Below, piece by piece: positions 46,103 to 57,834 of a stretch of DNA of 64,000 nt. Both the position numbers and the translations under genes were made by a program. The notes under the pieces are model-generated. The model was not told where the DNA came from and made no database searches. It was given only the letters and a program-made list of their open reading frames with translations. Position 1 is the first letter of the stretch. Every line of letters starts with the position of its first letter. The DNA is from Labrenzia sp. 011 (lineage in GTDB: Bacteria; Pseudomonadota; Alphaproteobacteria; Rhizobiales; Stappiaceae): the NCBI RefSeq assembly GCF_003075075.1, contig NZ_QCYM01000063.1:1-64000 (forward strand), written 5' to 3'.

Positions 46103-47842
46103 TTGACCACGACAACCTGCGCAGATTACATCGCCGAACTTCTTGCTGAAATCGGTGTGACAAGAATTTGGGGAGTGACCGGCGACAGTCTCAATGGCAT
46201 CAACGACAGTCTCCTTCGTCAGGGCAAGATCGAATTCATGCATGTCCGCCACGAGGAAACGGGGGCCTTTGCGGCGGGGGCCGAGGCGGCCACGACCGGC
46301 AGGATCGCCGTCTGCGCGGGAAGCTGCGGACCGGGCAACCTGCATCTGATCAACGGGCTTTACGATTGCCAGCGCAACCAGGTTCCCGTCCTGGCGATCG
46401 CCTCGCATATTCCCTCCACAGAGATCGGCACGCATTATTTTCAGGAAACCCACCCCCAGGAGCTCTTCCGCGAGTGTAGCCACTATGTCGAGCTGATTTC
46501 GGACCCGGCCCAATTGCCACGCGTCATGGAAACGGCGATTCGCACCGCCGTGGAACGTCGCGGCGTCGCCGTGATCGTGCTTCCGGGCAACACCTCCCTT
46601 GAGCCGGCTCCGGCGAAACCCGCCCCGATCACCTTCGCTCAGCCACCGCAAATCACCCCGGCCTCCGCCGATATCGATCGGCTCGCCGAGCTTCTGAACG
46701 GGTCGGACGCGGTGACCCTGCTGTGCGGCAGCGGCACGGCCGGCGCTCATGACGAGGTCGTCGCGCTGGCGGATGCGCTCGGCGCGCCCGTCGTGCATGC
46801 GCTGCGCGGCAAGGAGCATATCGAATGGGACAATCCCTTCGATGTCGGCATGACCGGGCTGATCGGGTTTTCCTCGGGCTACCATGCCATGGAGAACTGC
46901 GACACACTGCTCATGCTCGGGACGGATTTTCCCTATCGCCCATTCTACCCGGAAAAGGCGAAAGTGGCCCAGATCGATATCCGCCCGGAAGCGATCGGCC
47001 GCCGCAGGGCGGTCGATATCGGCCTGGTCGGCGATATTCGCTCGACCCTTGCCGCGCTTCTGCCGCGCCTGAAGCGTCAGGAAGACAGGCATTTTCTCCA
47101 GAGCGCCAGGGAACACTATGCTTTGGCCCGCAAGGGCCTGGATGACCTGTCGTTTCCCGCAAAATCCGACCACCGCATTCATCCCCAGCATCTGACACGC
47201 CTTCTGAGCGAACACGCCGACGAGGATGCGATCTTCACGGCCGATGTGGGGACCCCTACGGTCTGGGCCGCCCGTTATCTGAAGATGAATGGCAAACGGC
47301 GCCTGCTGGGGTCCTTCAACCACGGCTCCATGGCAAATGCCATGCCGCAGGCCATCGGCGCGCAGGCAGCCTTTCCCGGCCGGCAGGTGGTGTCCTTGTG
47401 CGGTGACGGCGGCTTCTCCATGTTGATGGGGGACATTCTGTCTCTGCGGCAGCTCAAGCTGCCGGTGAAACTGGTCGTCTTCAACAATGGTTCGCTCGGC
47501 TTTGTTGCCATGGAAATGAAGGCTTCAGGCTATCTCGATGCCAATACGGATCTCGACAATCCGAATTTCGCCGCCATGGCCGAGGCGATCGGTATCAAGG
47601 GCATCCGGGTGGAAGATCCGGACAGGCTTGACGAGGGCGTTTCGGATGCGCTGGCGCATGACGGGCCTGTCCTGCTGGACGTCAAGGTTGCCAAGCAGGA
47701 GCTTGCCATGCCGCCTTCGATCAAGCTGCAACAGGCCAAGGGATTCAGCCTGTTCATGATAAAGGCGATCATGAGCGGACGCGGCGATGAACTCGTGGAA
47801 CTCGCCCGCACCAATCTCAGGCCACGCGGACGGCGTGGCTGA
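46103..47842 (+). CDS. poxB: PoxB-like TPP-dependent pyruvate dehydrogenase (quinone)
   Basis: 579 residues in three domains. N-terminal TPP domain with the activating Glu in [13 protein letters not shown], central domain, C-terminal TPP-Mg site [11 protein letters not shown] and N-N-G-S-L-G-F. Closest to pyruvate:quinone oxidoreductases (pyruvate to acetate and CO2, electrons to ubiquinone); other TPP enzymes such as acetolactate synthase or sulfopyruvate decarboxylase are alternatives. The start is TTG: GGAG stands seven bases upstream, and a two-codon open frame (ATG AAT TGA) overlaps it. Confidence 0.85.
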   Translation: MTTTTCADYIAELLAEIGVTRIWGVTGDSLNGINDSLLRQGKIEFMHVRHEETGAFAAGAEAATTGRIAVCAGSCGPGNLHLINGLYDCQRNQVPVLAIASHIPSTEIGTHYFQETHPQELFRECSHYVELISDPAQLPRVMETAIRTAVERRGVAVIVLPGNTSLEPAPAKPAPITFAQPPQITPASADIDRLAELLNGSDAVTLLCGSGTAGAHDEVVALADALGAPVVHALRGKEHIEWDNPFDVGMTGLIGFSSGYHAMENCDTLLMLGTDFPYRPFYPEKAKVAQIDIRPEAIGRRRAVDIGLVGDIRSTLAALLPRLKRQEDRHFLQSAREHYALARKGLDDLSFPAKSDHRIHPQHLTRLLSEHADEDAIFTADVGTPTVWAARYLKMNGKRRLLGSFNHGSMANAMPQAIGAQAAFPGRQVVSLCGDGGFSMLMGDILSLRQLKLPVKLVVFNNGSLGFVAMEMKASGYLDANTDLDNPNFAAMAEAIGIKGIRVEDPDRLDEGVSDALAHDGPVLLDVKVAKQELAMPPSIKLQQAKGFSLFMIKAIMSGRGDELVELARTNLRPRGRRG

Positions 47843-47882
47843 GCCGCAGGGGGCCCGGTAATACCAAATGTCTTTGCTCTCC

Positions 47883-47926
47883 CCCTGACCTGAGTCCGGC
47901 CTCATGCGGTCCGGCTCAGGTCAGGG
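47883..47926. terminator. 12-bp palindromic hairpin between convergent genes
   Basis: CCCTGACCTGAG and CTCAGGTCAGGG, with an inner CCGG pair, in the 120-base gap between poxB and the opposing gene. Bidirectional terminator candidate; no T-run. Confidence 0.6.
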
Positions 47927-47962
47927 CCGGGGAGTGCTCGGCGGCGGATCAGCTGGCCTTCG

Positions 47963-48310
47963 TCATCTGACGATTCGCAGAAAAGAAGACCCGAGCGCCA
48001 TCGCGTGCTTTTCCAGCTCGCCCTGATGGTAGCCGTCCAGAGCCACGGCCATGGTCTTGAAGTCCTGGGCCTGTGTTTTCATGTCGAGCGTCCGCTCCCC
48101 GGGAAAAGCATCGGCGATCATCTGATGATGCTCTTTCACCAGGTCGGCGAGCCGAAGGGCGCTGCCGATCAGAAAGGCGCGATATTGCAGCCGCTTCACC
48201 TCCGAAATCCCGAGGGTTTCGGCGTCCTTCAGTATCTGCCCGAAACCGATGACATTGGTACAGACCATCCGCAGTTCACGGCCGCAGTCTTCGTCGTGTG
48301 AGCGGGACAT
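47963..48310 (-). CDS. Hypothetical protein, 115 residues
   Basis: Not recognised. Predicted to be mostly helical and cytosolic: D-A-E-T-L-G-I-S-E-V-K-R-L-Q-Y-R-A-F-L and L-A-D-L-V-K-E-H-H-Q-M. The start at 48310 is chosen as the first plausible ATG; the frame is open to 48520 but the extra part looks like shadow sequence. Convergent with the TPP enzyme. Confidence 0.6.
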   Translation of the reverse strand: MSRSHDEDCGRELRMVCTNVIGFGQILKDAETLGISEVKRLQYRAFLIGSALRLADLVKEHHQMIADAFPGERTLDMKTQAQDFKTMAVALDGYHQGELEKHAMALGSSFLRIVR

Positions 48311-48744
48311 TCCGGGCCTCGAAAGCTTGTTGCAAACGCCGAGGCTAACAGGCCGTTCGGCTATTGCAAGGAAGCAGGAGGGCCATCTTTCACGACATCG
48401 TTCGCCTGCGGGACGTTGCGCCAAAAAATGCCGTGTTTTCCGACGGCTTTCACCGATGAGCGGCCCTGCTTGACGGCAGGAGAGGGTGCACTCTCCAGGG
48501 CTGCATCCCGCTCTTTTCACAATTGATTCCTGTCAATTCCGGGCAGGAGTGCAGCGCCTATTGTGCAGCGCGTGACGAGTCTCGAAAGGGACGCACGAGA
48601 TGGCGGAGCCGGTGACACCTGCGGGAGCGGGTGCATTCGGCAAATCATCGGAGTCACGTGCCTGCCCTGGAAATCCGCCGCACACAGCAATGCAGTTTCA
48701 TGGTCGCAACCTCCCTTGCGACACGAACGAACAGGAGATCTGAC
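48311..48744. other. Divergent intergenic region upstream of acetoin reductase gene
   Basis: 434 bases without a gene. A 9-base direct repeat GTGCAGCGC occurs twice, five bases apart, near 48547-48570. Otherwise featureless. Confidence 0.45.
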
Positions 48745-49524
48745 ATGACAATCAATGGGAAAGTTGCCCTGGTGACCGGTGCCGGTCAGGGGATCGGACG
48801 CGGTATCGCCTTGCGGCTGGCAAAGGATGGCGCCGACATTGCGATTGTCGATATCAAGACGGACAAGATGGAAGCGGTGGCGGCCGAGATCAGGGCCCTG
48901 GGCCGCAATGCGACAACGTTCAAGGCGGATGTCGGCAATCGCGACGAGGTCTATGCGGCGGTCGACCATGCCGAAAAGGAACTCGGCGGCTTCGACATCA
49001 TGGTCAACAATGCCGGGATTGCACAGGTCAACCCGATCGCCGACGTGCAGCCCGAAGAGGTGTCGCGAATTCTGAAGATCAATCTGGAAGGTGTGCTTTG
49101 GGGAATCCAGGCGGCAGCGGCCAGATTCAAGGCTCTTGGCCGCAAGGGCAAAATCATCAACGCCGCGTCTGTCGCCGGCCATGAGGGTTTCGCCATGCTG
49201 GGCGTCTATTCGTCCACGAAGTTCGCAATTCGCGGGCTGACCCAGGCGGCCGCCAAGGAATATGCGAGCGACGGCATCACCGTGAACGCCTATTGCCCGG
49301 GCATTGTCGGCACGGACATGTGGGTGACCATCGATGAGCGCTTCGCGGAGCTGACCGGCACGCCGAAGGGCGAGACATACAAGAAATACGTCGACGGCAT
49401 CGCCCTCGGCCGGGCCGAGACCCCGGACGATGTCGCAGCCTTGGTGTCCTATCTCGCCGGCCCGGATTCCGACTATGTGACAGGGCAGGCCATCATCACG
49501 GATGGTGGGATAGTGTATCGCTGA
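48745..49524 (+). CDS. budC: Acetoin/diacetyl reductase (SDR)
   Basis: 259 residues. Cofactor motif [16 protein letters not shown], catalytic Y-S-S-T-K-F-A and C-terminal [22 protein letters not shown] and [11 protein letters not shown] are characteristic of (S)-acetoin forming diacetyl reductases / 2,3-butanediol dehydrogenases. It may use acetoin formed by side reactions of the neighbouring TPP enzyme, but that link is only inference. ATG 48745 follows AGGAG at good spacing. Confidence 0.88.
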   Translation: MTINGKVALVTGAGQGIGRGIALRLAKDGADIAIVDIKTDKMEAVAAEIRALGRNATTFKADVGNRDEVYAAVDHAEKELGGFDIMVNNAGIAQVNPIADVQPEEVSRILKINLEGVLWGIQAAAARFKALGRKGKIINAASVAGHEGFAMLGVYSSTKFAIRGLTQAAAKEYASDGITVNAYCPGIVGTDMWVTIDERFAELTGTPKGETYKKYVDGIALGRAETPDDVAALVSYLAGPDSDYVTGQAIITDGGIVYR

Positions 49525-49545
49525 TCTCCTGATCGGCAACGCAAG

Positions 49546-49584
49546 CCCGGTGAAGGCCGCTCCTGAAAACGCTCCTTCACCGGG
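49546..49584. terminator. 11-bp hairpin between convergent SDR gene and atpG
   Basis: CCCGGTGAAGG and CCTTCACCGGG around a 17-base loop, between the ends of the SDR gene and the ATPase operon. Terminator candidate for both. Confidence 0.55.
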
Positions 49585-49652
49585 ACACACGGACATGGTC
49601 CGCAGCTTCTCCCTGCGCCCGGAACCCTGCCGCAGCCGTCAGTCGCGCGTTC

Positions 49653-50489
49653 TTACACCCGATCCTGTGCGGCGACCGTCGAGAGTTCGATGATTTCCGT
49701 GGTCATCTGTTCCTGGCGCGCGCGCTGGAATGCGCCCTTGAGGTCGGCGGCGATCCGTTTGACGTTCGACTGGGCCCGGGACATGGCCGCCGCGCGGGCG
49801 GCATTTTCGGCGGAGAACCCCAGCATCAGGGCCTCGCAGACTTCGGTGAAGACATATTCCTCGACCAGCGCGCCGATCAGGTTTTCGGCGGAGAGCGTCG
49901 TCAGCGGCGGTGTGCCGGGGGCGGCGGGAAAGCGGCTGAAGTCGAAGGGAAACAGGGTACGGCGGACCGGGGCGCGGTCCGGCGTGGCCGGGTCGCCGAA
50001 GACAATATCGAGGGTCATGCCGGGGGTTTCCGCGAAGCGTTCGAAAAGCGTGTCCATCAGCCGGTTGGCCAGGCGGGGAACTTCGGCGGCATGTGGCGCC
50101 ATGTCCGTCCACCACACGGGGGAGACGCCGTGCTCCTCCAGCGTTCCCCTTGTGCGGCTGCCCACGACCATCAATGCGCGGCCTTCCGCTGCCAGGGCGA
50201 GACAGGTCTCGGCCATCCTGTCGCCAAAGGATCCTGAAAACCCCTGGGCGGCGCCGACGACGATCGCCAGTGCGGGCCCGTCCCTGGTGTCCTCCTGCCC
50301 GCCGGGGTCGCCGAGTGGCAGCGCGGTCGACAAGGCCCCGGCCACGGTCGCCTCATGCGTGCGGATCGCGTCCAGATGCGTTCGCGCCTCCATCTGGTGA
50401 GCCGTGGCCAGAGCCCTGAGGGTCGACACGACGCTGTCGATCTCGTGGATATTCGCGATCCGCTCCTGGATCTCTTCGGGCCGGTTCAT
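49653..50489 (-). CDS. atpG: N-ATPase gamma subunit
   Basis: 278 residues. N-terminal rotor coiled coil ([29 protein letters not shown]) and C-terminal coil ([20 protein letters not shown]). Divergent from typical gamma but with the same two-helix plan. Central stalk of an F-type ATPase; overlaps atpA by four bases. It ends the operon. Confidence 0.88.
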   Translation of the reverse strand: MNRPEEIQERIANIHEIDSVVSTLRALATAHQMEARTHLDAIRTHEATVAGALSTALPLGDPGGQEDTRDGPALAIVVGAAQGFSGSFGDRMAETCLALAAEGRALMVVGSRTRGTLEEHGVSPVWWTDMAPHAAEVPRLANRLMDTLFERFAETPGMTLDIVFGDPATPDRAPVRRTLFPFDFSRFPAAPGTPPLTTLSAENLIGALVEEYVFTEVCEALMLGFSAENAARAAAMSRAQSNVKRIAADLKGAFQRARQEQMTTEIIELSTVAAQDRV

Positions 50490-52015
50490 GACGGTGGTTC
50501 CGATTTGAGGCCGGACAGGCGGGCGGCAGCGGTGCGCACGCAGTCGACAAGGGCGGCACGCACTGCCTCCTCCAGCAGGTCCGCTCCAGCGCTCGCGGCC
50601 CCCGTGCCGGTCAGTTTCGGTTCCGCCGCCAGAATGGGAAGGAGCTCCGTTTTCAGTGCCGGTATGGCGTCAGGCGCAAGCGCGTCCAGAACCCCTTCCG
50701 CCAGGGCGGCGAGCAAGGCCACCTGGGCGACGATCGGCAAGGGAGAGAAACGGTTCTGCGCCAGGAGCGCACCGATCCTCTCGCCGCGTTCCAGGCGCGC
50801 CTTCATGCTTGCGTCGGCGAAGCCGCCGAAGCGGGAGAACATCTTCATTTCAAGATACTGGGAATAGTCCAGGCGCACCCGGCCGGCGACCGCCTTCAGC
50901 GCCGCCGATTGCGCCTTGCCGCCGACCCGGCTGACCGACAGGCCGATGTCGACCGCCGGGCGCTGGTTGCCGGCAAACAGCGCGGCGGAAGTGACGATCT
51001 GGCCGTCGGCGATGGAGATCAGGTTGGTCGGAATATAGGCCGACAGGTTGCCGGCCTCGATCTCGGCGATCGGCAGGGCGGTCAGCGAGCCGCCGCCCTT
51101 TTCCTTCGACAGTTTGGCGGAGCGCTCCAGCAGCCGGGCGTGCAGATAGAAGATATCGCCCGGATAGGCCTCGCGTCCCGGCGGCTGGCGCGCCAGCAGG
51201 GCGAGCTCGCGATGCACGGCGGCATGTTTGGTCAGGTCGTCGTAGACAATCAGGGCATGGCCGCCCCGGTCGCGAAACTCCTCGGCAATGGAAGTCGCCG
51301 AAAAGGGCGCCAGCCAGCGCAGACCCGGTTCCGCCGTTGCCGGGGCGACGACGAATATCGTCCGCTCGAAGGCGCCCTTTGCGCGAACCGCCTCGATCAC
51401 CCGGCGCACCGCGGTCGTGCGCTGGCCGATCGCCACATAGATGCAGACCATGTCGCTGGATTTCTGGTTCAGGATCGTGTCGACGGCAATCGACGTCTTG
51501 CCGGTTCCGCGTTCGCCGATGATCAGTTCCCGCTGGCCGCGCCCGATGGCAAACAGGGCGTCGACCACCAGCAGCCCGGTTTCCACCGGCTCGGTGACGA
51601 AATCACGCTCGATGATTTCCGGCGCCGGACGTTCGGTTTCCCGCATGCCGGCAGCTTCGATGGGGCCAAGATCGTCGAGCGGGCGTCCGAGCGGGTCCAC
51701 GACCCGGCCGAGCAGACCATCGCCGACGGGAACGGAAAGCAGCGTTCCTGTACGGGTGACGGAACTGCCGGCCTCGATCCCCGTCATCGGGTCGAGAAAC
51801 GCTGCCTGGAGGATTTCCTGGTCAAGGTTCAGGACAAACCCCCGGGCACCGGTGGAAAAGGCGATGATTTCGTCCAGGCGGGCACCGGGCAGGCCGGTGA
51901 CATGGGCCAGACCGTCGGCGATCTCGACCACCGTGCCGGTTTCCTCTGCTTCCGGGCCAAGGGGGGCGGCGGCCACGCGGGCCTTCAGGTCTTCAAGGCC
52001 GGGCGTCATGGTCAT
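50486..52015 (-). CDS. atpA: N-ATPase alpha subunit
   Basis: 509 residues. Walker [10 protein letters not shown] at about 167, then Y-D-D-L-T-K-H-A Walker B region and the catalytic-interface Arg region S-V-S-R-V-G-G. Non-catalytic nucleotide-binding subunit of the F1-like head. It overlaps the end of atpF by 23 bases, more than the 4-base overlaps elsewhere in the operon. Confidence 0.94.
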   Translation of the reverse strand: MTMTPGLEDLKARVAAAPLGPEAEETGTVVEIADGLAHVTGLPGARLDEIIAFSTGARGFVLNLDQEILQAAFLDPMTGIEAGSSVTRTGTLLSVPVGDGLLGRVVDPLGRPLDDLGPIEAAGMRETERPAPEIIERDFVTEPVETGLLVVDALFAIGRGQRELIIGERGTGKTSIAVDTILNQKSSDMVCIYVAIGQRTTAVRRVIEAVRAKGAFERTIFVVAPATAEPGLRWLAPFSATSIAEEFRDRGGHALIVYDDLTKHAAVHRELALLARQPPGREAYPGDIFYLHARLLERSAKLSKEKGGGSLTALPIAEIEAGNLSAYIPTNLISIADGQIVTSAALFAGNQRPAVDIGLSVSRVGGKAQSAALKAVAGRVRLDYSQYLEMKMFSRFGGFADASMKARLERGERIGALLAQNRFSPLPIVAQVALLAALAEGVLDALAPDAIPALKTELLPILAAEPKLTGTGAASAGADLLEEAVRAALVDCVRTAAARLSGLKSEPPS

Positions 52016-52733
52016 CCTTCAGAGCCTCCGAAATCCGCGCCAGGTCGTGAGCGAGAGAATTGTGAACCGTGCCGGTGGAAGACGACAGGTCGAGACCGGC
52101 GACAAGCGCCGGGTCGATTTCCACTTCAGGTGCGCTTATGCCGAATGGTTTCAGGGCCGCATCGATGATTTTCCTGTCGCCCCCGGACAGCGGATGGGGG
52201 GAAACGATCCTGAGGTTCTTTCCGTCCAGAAGACCGGCCCGGCGGTCCTCCGGCAAGGCGGCAATGGTGTCGGCAAGCCGGGCGGCATAGCCTTCGACAG
52301 TGGGGGGAGCGGGAAGCGCCGACAGGGCCCGCCCGGCGATGGTTTCGGCCAGATCCCGCGCATGCCGGAGTGTTTCGGCTTCCGCCTCCAGCACCGTTTT
52401 GCGTGCATCGGCGTGCGCCGCGGCCAGGATCGCTGCGGCCTCCTTGCGGGCTTCCTCCAGCAACTGCTTGCGCTGTTCTTCGGCCTCTTCCTGCGCGCGG
52501 GTCAGGACGTCGTGGCGCGCGGCAGCGGTTTTCTCCGCCTCCTGTTGCGCTCGGGCAGTGGCCTGCAGGGCGTCGGATCGGGCCTTTTCCGCCGCCTCCA
52601 TGGCCGCTCTGGTCTCCTCCTGACGGCGGGCGATGATCCTGGCCACGGGCCGGAACAGGAAATGCCGCAGGATCGCGAGCAGCACCAGCACATTGACGAT
52701 CTGAAGGGAGAAGGTGATCCAGTCGAACTGCAT
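51993..52733 (-). CDS. atpF: N-ATPase b subunit fused to delta-like domain
   Basis: 246 residues, against about 160 for a normal b subunit. A membrane helix ([18 protein letters not shown]) is followed by a long charged coiled coil (about 30-150, E/A/K/R-rich). The C-terminal 100 residues read [15 protein letters not shown] and [12 protein letters not shown], which fits the C-terminal domain of the delta/OSCP subunit. There is no separate delta gene in the operon, so this subunit probably supplies both functions. Confidence 0.88.
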   Translation of the reverse strand: MQFDWITFSLQIVNVLVLLAILRHFLFRPVARIIARRQEETRAAMEAAEKARSDALQATARAQQEAEKTAAARHDVLTRAQEEAEEQRKQLLEEARKEAAAILAAAHADARKTVLEAEAETLRHARDLAETIAGRALSALPAPPTVEGYAARLADTIAALPEDRRAGLLDGKNLRIVSPHPLSGGDRKIIDAALKPFGISAPEVEIDPALVAGLDLSSSTGTVHNSLAHDLARISEALKDDHDARP

Positions 52734-52736
52734 GGC

Positions 52737-52982
52737 CTAATTCACGAACGGATTGGCGAACAGCAGCAGCAGCGCGACGACGAGGCAGTAGATCGCCATC
52801 GTTTCGATCATCGCGAGGCCGACGAACAGCGTTCGGGAAATGGTGCCGGAGGCCTCGGGCTGGCGGGCGATGGCCTCCATGGCGGCGGCAACCGCGCGGC
52901 CCTCGGCAAGGGCAGGGCCGATCGCTCCGAACGAAACCGCAAGCGCGGCGGCCAGAATACTGACGATTTCGATGTAGCTCAT
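52737..52982 (-). CDS. atpE: N-ATPase c subunit with Na+-type ligands
   Basis: 81 residues, two TM helices joined by the R-Q-P polar loop (Arg40-Gln41-Pro42). TM1 carries Glu27; TM2 carries the ion-binding Glu60 followed by Thr61, with Tyr65 five residues on. In the Na+-driven ring of Ilyobacter the ligand set is Gln32, Glu65, Ser66 and a stabilising Tyr70 (five after Glu65), so the E-T-x3-Y arrangement here fits Na+ coordination, with a carboxylate in TM1. Forms the rotor ring. Confidence 0.92.
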   Translation of the reverse strand: MSYIEIVSILAAALAVSFGAIGPALAEGRAVAAAMEAIARQPEASGTISRTLFVGLAMIETMAIYCLVVALLLLFANPFVN

Positions 52983-53668
52983 GCTGGTGGATCCTTTTTT
53001 CGGGGAGCGCCGTCCTCAACGGCCGAAGCAATGAAAACCAGGGCGAGGATGGCGAAGATATAGGCCTGGACGGCACCGGTCAGGAGGTCGAGCGCCATCA
53101 GCGGAATGGGCACGAGCAGCCCGGCCAGTGACAGGACGATGCCGATGACGAACACGCCGCTCATGACGTTGCCGAACAGGCGGACCATCAGCGAGAAGGA
53201 CCGGGTGACCTGTTCGATCAGGTTGAGCGGCAGCATCACCCAGGTCGGGCGGGCAAAGCTCTTCAGATAGCCCCAGGCACCCTGGGCCCGGATGCCATAG
53301 GAGATGGTGGCGACAAAAACGATCAGCGCCAGCGCCGCATCGGTTTCCAGATGGGCGGTCGGCGGTTCCACCCCGGGGATCAGCGAGGACCAGTTGGCGG
53401 CAAGAATGAACAGCAGCAATGTGCCGATGAGCGGGCGGAACCGTCCCGGATCTCCGGCGATCGTCGCCCTGATCTGTCCGTCGATGGCCGTGACCACCAG
53501 TTCCAGAACTTCCTGAACGGGCCCTGGCTTGACCGACAGCCGCAGGGTTGCCAGGAAGGACCCAACACCCAGAACGGCGAGAATGGCCCAGGTGGTGACC
53601 ACCGTCTGGCTGATGCCGACGGATCCGATGGAAAATACGGTGGTAACGGTGAACGGGGAATCGCTCAT
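52979..53668 (-). CDS. atpB: N-ATPase a subunit
   Basis: 229 residues. Polytopic stator with the essential arginine in [15 protein letters not shown] (Arg163) and the preceding L-N-L-I-E-Q. Provides the ion half-channels for the c-ring. Overlaps atpR and atpE by four bases each. The acidic segment L-E-T-D ahead of helix 3 may mark one half-channel. Confidence 0.92.
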   Translation of the reverse strand: MSDSPFTVTTVFSIGSVGISQTVVTTWAILAVLGVGSFLATLRLSVKPGPVQEVLELVVTAIDGQIRATIAGDPGRFRPLIGTLLLFILAANWSSLIPGVEPPTAHLETDAALALIVFVATISYGIRAQGAWGYLKSFARPTWVMLPLNLIEQVTRSFSLMVRLFGNVMSGVFVIGIVLSLAGLLVPIPLMALDLLTGAVQAYIFAILALVFIASAVEDGAPRKKDPPA

Positions 53669-53943
53669 GCTGTTTCCTTCCGGGCCTGCCGCAGGACAAG
53701 CGAACGGCCGACCCAGAGCCCCGCGGCGGCGGACAACAGCGCTGTGGCCCCCATCCGGGCGCAGACATAGAAGAACAGCCCGAGCGCGGCAAAGCGGACC
53801 ATCTGCAGGACCACCGCCTTCAGGTCACCGGCGGCAAGGCGCTCACTCACGTGCAGCAGACTGCGGAAGTGCAGCCAGCCGGCGGCAACACCTGCGGGCG
53901 CCGCGAGCGCGGCGATTGCCAGGATTGTAGGAATCTCGCTCAT
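53665..53943 (-). CDS. atpR: N-ATPase accessory membrane protein AtpR
   Basis: 92 residues, about three TM helices (I-P-T-I-L-A-I-A-A-L-A-A, V-V-L-Q-M-V-R-F-A-A-L-G-L-F-F-Y-V, A-T-A-L-L-S-A-A-A-G-L-W-V). Conserved basic residues include F-R-S-L and V-R-F. In N-ATPase operons AtpR stands exactly here, between AtpQ and the a subunit, and is thought to assist ring assembly or ion access. Its gene overlaps both neighbours by four bases. Confidence 0.85.
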   Translation of the reverse strand: MSEIPTILAIAALAAPAGVAAGWLHFRSLLHVSERLAAGDLKAVVLQMVRFAALGLFFYVCARMGATALLSAAAGLWVGRSLVLRQARKETA

Positions 53944-54226
53944 TGTTCATGCATCCAGCGCAAGGCCAGCCACAGGCCGAGTGCGGCACCCGCCATGGTG
54001 AGCGCGGCCGCGAGCATGATGCCGCTGCCGAGCAGCCGGTCGAGCCAGTTGCCGACCACGACACCCAGAAGGGTGGGGCCGACGATCACCCAGCCCAGCA
54101 CCCCGATCTGGCCGAACCGGCGGGCGAGGGACGGTTCCGGGTCCTCCTTCGCCGCTTCATCGCGCTCCTGTGTCCGGCGGGCCGCATTGGCCAGATGGCC
54201 GTCTTCATCAAATTCTTCGTGTCCGC

Positions 54227-54230
<4 letters not shown>
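53940..54230 (-). CDS. atpQ: N-ATPase accessory membrane protein AtpQ (AtpI-like)
   Basis: 96 residues. An acidic N-terminus (M-S-G-H-E-E-F-D-E-D-G) and then two TM helices (I-G-V-L-G-W-V-I-V-G-P-T-L-L-G-V-V-V-G and L-A-A-A-L-T-M-A-G-A-A-L-G-L-W-L) resemble the AtpI family of ATP-synthase assembly factors. The ATG at 54230 overlaps the atpC stop (ATGA); a longer upstream frame is shadow of atpC. Position and length fit AtpQ of N-ATPases. Confidence 0.85.
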
Positions 54231-56127
<1,897 letters not shown>

Positions 56128-56137
56128 TCAAACAAGT

Positions 56138-57304
56138 TCAGCGCGCGGCCGCCAGCGCCTGCCCTGACGAGTTGGCAGCGATCCATTTGCTGACTTCCGG
56201 CCAGGTCTCCCTGAGTGTTTTCGACCCCATGAACAGACCGATATGCCCACCCGGCACAAGCTTGCTGACAATCCGCTCCCGAGGGGTTCCAACCAGATTC
56301 TCTGCGGCAAAGACCTGTTCCGGGGTGGTGATGTCATCGGCCTTACCCGCTAGCAGGTAGAGCGGGCAGACAATCTGGCTGAGCGAAAGGGTCTTGCCCA
56401 GGGCGATGAATTCGCCCTTTGCGAAACGGTTTTCCTTGAAGAGCAGCTGGATCGCCTGGAGATAATACCGTCCCGGCAGGTCTATCGGGTTCTCGTACCA
56501 GCGCTCGAAATGTTCGGTGCGAGCGATGTAGCACTTGTCCTCGATATGCTCATAGAGGTCGATGAACTTGCCGAAGTACTGTTTGCCGGGATGCATGTCC
56601 TTCCATCCGGCCAGCATATACTGGCCCAGCATACGCCCGCCCCCGGCGGCGACCATTTCTTCGTAGAAGCTCAGCGGTAGTTCATGCGCCAGTTTCTTGA
56701 TGGGGCCATTGCCAGCATCGGTGTCGATGGGCGCGCCAGCCAGCACCAGGGCGGCGACCTTCTGCGGATACAGGCAAGCATACATGGCGGACAGCCAACC
56801 ACCTTGGCAAAGACCGACCAGAGCGACCCGTCCACCAAGGGCCTCTACCACGATGTCCAGATCGGCCAGATACTTGTCGATGCCGTAGTCGCGCATTTCA
56901 GCGGTGGCGGATTTCCAGTCTGTGGCTAGCACCCGCTGCAGCCCGGAGTTCAATAGTGTCTCGACCAAGCTCTGCCCCCTGGTGTAATCCGCGATTGTCG
57001 AGCTGTGGCCGGCGTAAGGGGCATCAACCACGACCGGTATGGTTGTCGGATCCGCATGCGGTGCGGAGAAGTCGCGCAACCGCATCGTGTCCAGGTCCTG
57101 TACGACCCGGTTTGCGGTGGCCCATTCAGGTGGTGGGGGAGCTTCTACCTCGCTGGCTTCGGCGAGGAACCGCATGTTGTTCTGGAAGAGTTGCAAACCT
57201 TCCTGTTCCATTTCGATGGCGGCGGCCATGGGCCAGAACCAGGGAACCGAATGCTCGTATCTAGGTGTCTTGAGATTTTTGTCCATGTCCATGTCCATGC
57301 CCAT
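56138..57304 (-). CDS. Class III PHA synthase-like alpha/beta hydrolase
   Basis: 388 residues. Cys nucleophile in the lipase-like box G-L-C-Q-G-G (Cys166), acidic partner near Asp323-Asp324 in G-K-A-D-D-I-T-T and His354 in P-G-G-H-I-G-L-F. This G-x-C-x-G / D / H-I-G set is the catalytic arrangement of polyhydroxyalkanoate synthases (PhaC; GICQGG in class III). Unlike PhaC the N-terminal domain is short and the sequence diverges, so it may be a relative of unknown activity. The N-terminus repeats M-G-M-D-M-D-M-D, giving four possible starts. Leads into the N-ATPase operon; an FNR-like box is about 150 bases upstream. Confidence 0.8.
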   Translation of the reverse strand: MGMDMDMDKNLKTPRYEHSVPWFWPMAAAIEMEQEGLQLFQNNMRFLAEASEVEAPPPPEWATANRVVQDLDTMRLRDFSAPHADPTTIPVVVDAPYAGHSSTIADYTRGQSLVETLLNSGLQRVLATDWKSATAEMRDYGIDKYLADLDIVVEALGGRVALVGLCQGGWLSAMYACLYPQKVAALVLAGAPIDTDAGNGPIKKLAHELPLSFYEEMVAAGGGRMLGQYMLAGWKDMHPGKQYFGKFIDLYEHIEDKCYIARTEHFERWYENPIDLPGRYYLQAIQLLFKENRFAKGEFIALGKTLSLSQIVCPLYLLAGKADDITTPEQVFAAENLVGTPRERIVSKLVPGGHIGLFMGSKTLRETWPEVSKWIAANSSGQALAAAR

Positions 57305-57834
57305 GCTTCACGCATAACTGCCGAGCTTTATCCCGGGGCTACAGCGAACCTTAGTGTGACCGAAGTGGGTTGGCATTGCCGATCCCGCAGGCACCGCATC
57401 ACACAACTCAAGGTGCCGTCGTCAAGGACAGCTCCTCATTGGCTAGGCGCGCATTGTTCCAGATCAAATGCCTGTGCTAATTGAGAGACAGGCGGGCCGG
57501 AACGGCTCTTCATGACCGGCCAGCGGTCTCTTGGACCGCGGTCGGGCGGCGGTCATCCGAAGAGGGCCTGGTCGGGATGCCCAAAGCCGATGGCAACTTC
57601 ATGGGAGGTCAGCGGATAGACGCCGGCTGAATTGCAGCCGCGATCCTTAGCTATGGGATGTGCAGGAATTCATTGATCCGGTCAATCGGCCGGGCCGCAT
57701 GGGCCGGGCAGTCTTTCCATCCGGAGTCTTCTGCGGAAGGGACTCGGCCCCTCGGCAGGGTGCGCTGCGCGGGTCGGCCGGGGTCGCCGCGCAACGCTAT
57801 CCGACGAGTCAGGGTGACCCAGTCGGCTGGGGCG
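57305..57834. other. Intergenic region upstream of the PhaC-like gene
   Basis: About 530 bases without a supportable gene. Holds the FNR-type box at 57454-57467 and a 15-base ATTGA-N5-TCAAT palindrome at 57672-57686. Open frames here lack any recognisable domain. Confidence 0.55.
57454..57467. promoter_or_regulatory. FNR-like box (one mismatch) upstream of PhaC-like/N-ATPase genes
   Basis: TTGTTCCAGATCAA differs from TTGAT-N4-ATCAA at a single base. Its centre lies about 156 bases upstream of the PhaC-like start. The spacing and the second, perfect box elsewhere in the window support it; regulation is inference. Confidence 0.55.

Noticed and set aside
57672-57686. ATTGATCCGGTCAAT as a third FNR/Dnr site
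   Set aside because: The spacing is 13 rather than 14 bases and the second half lacks the ATCAA form, so it is not a valid site.
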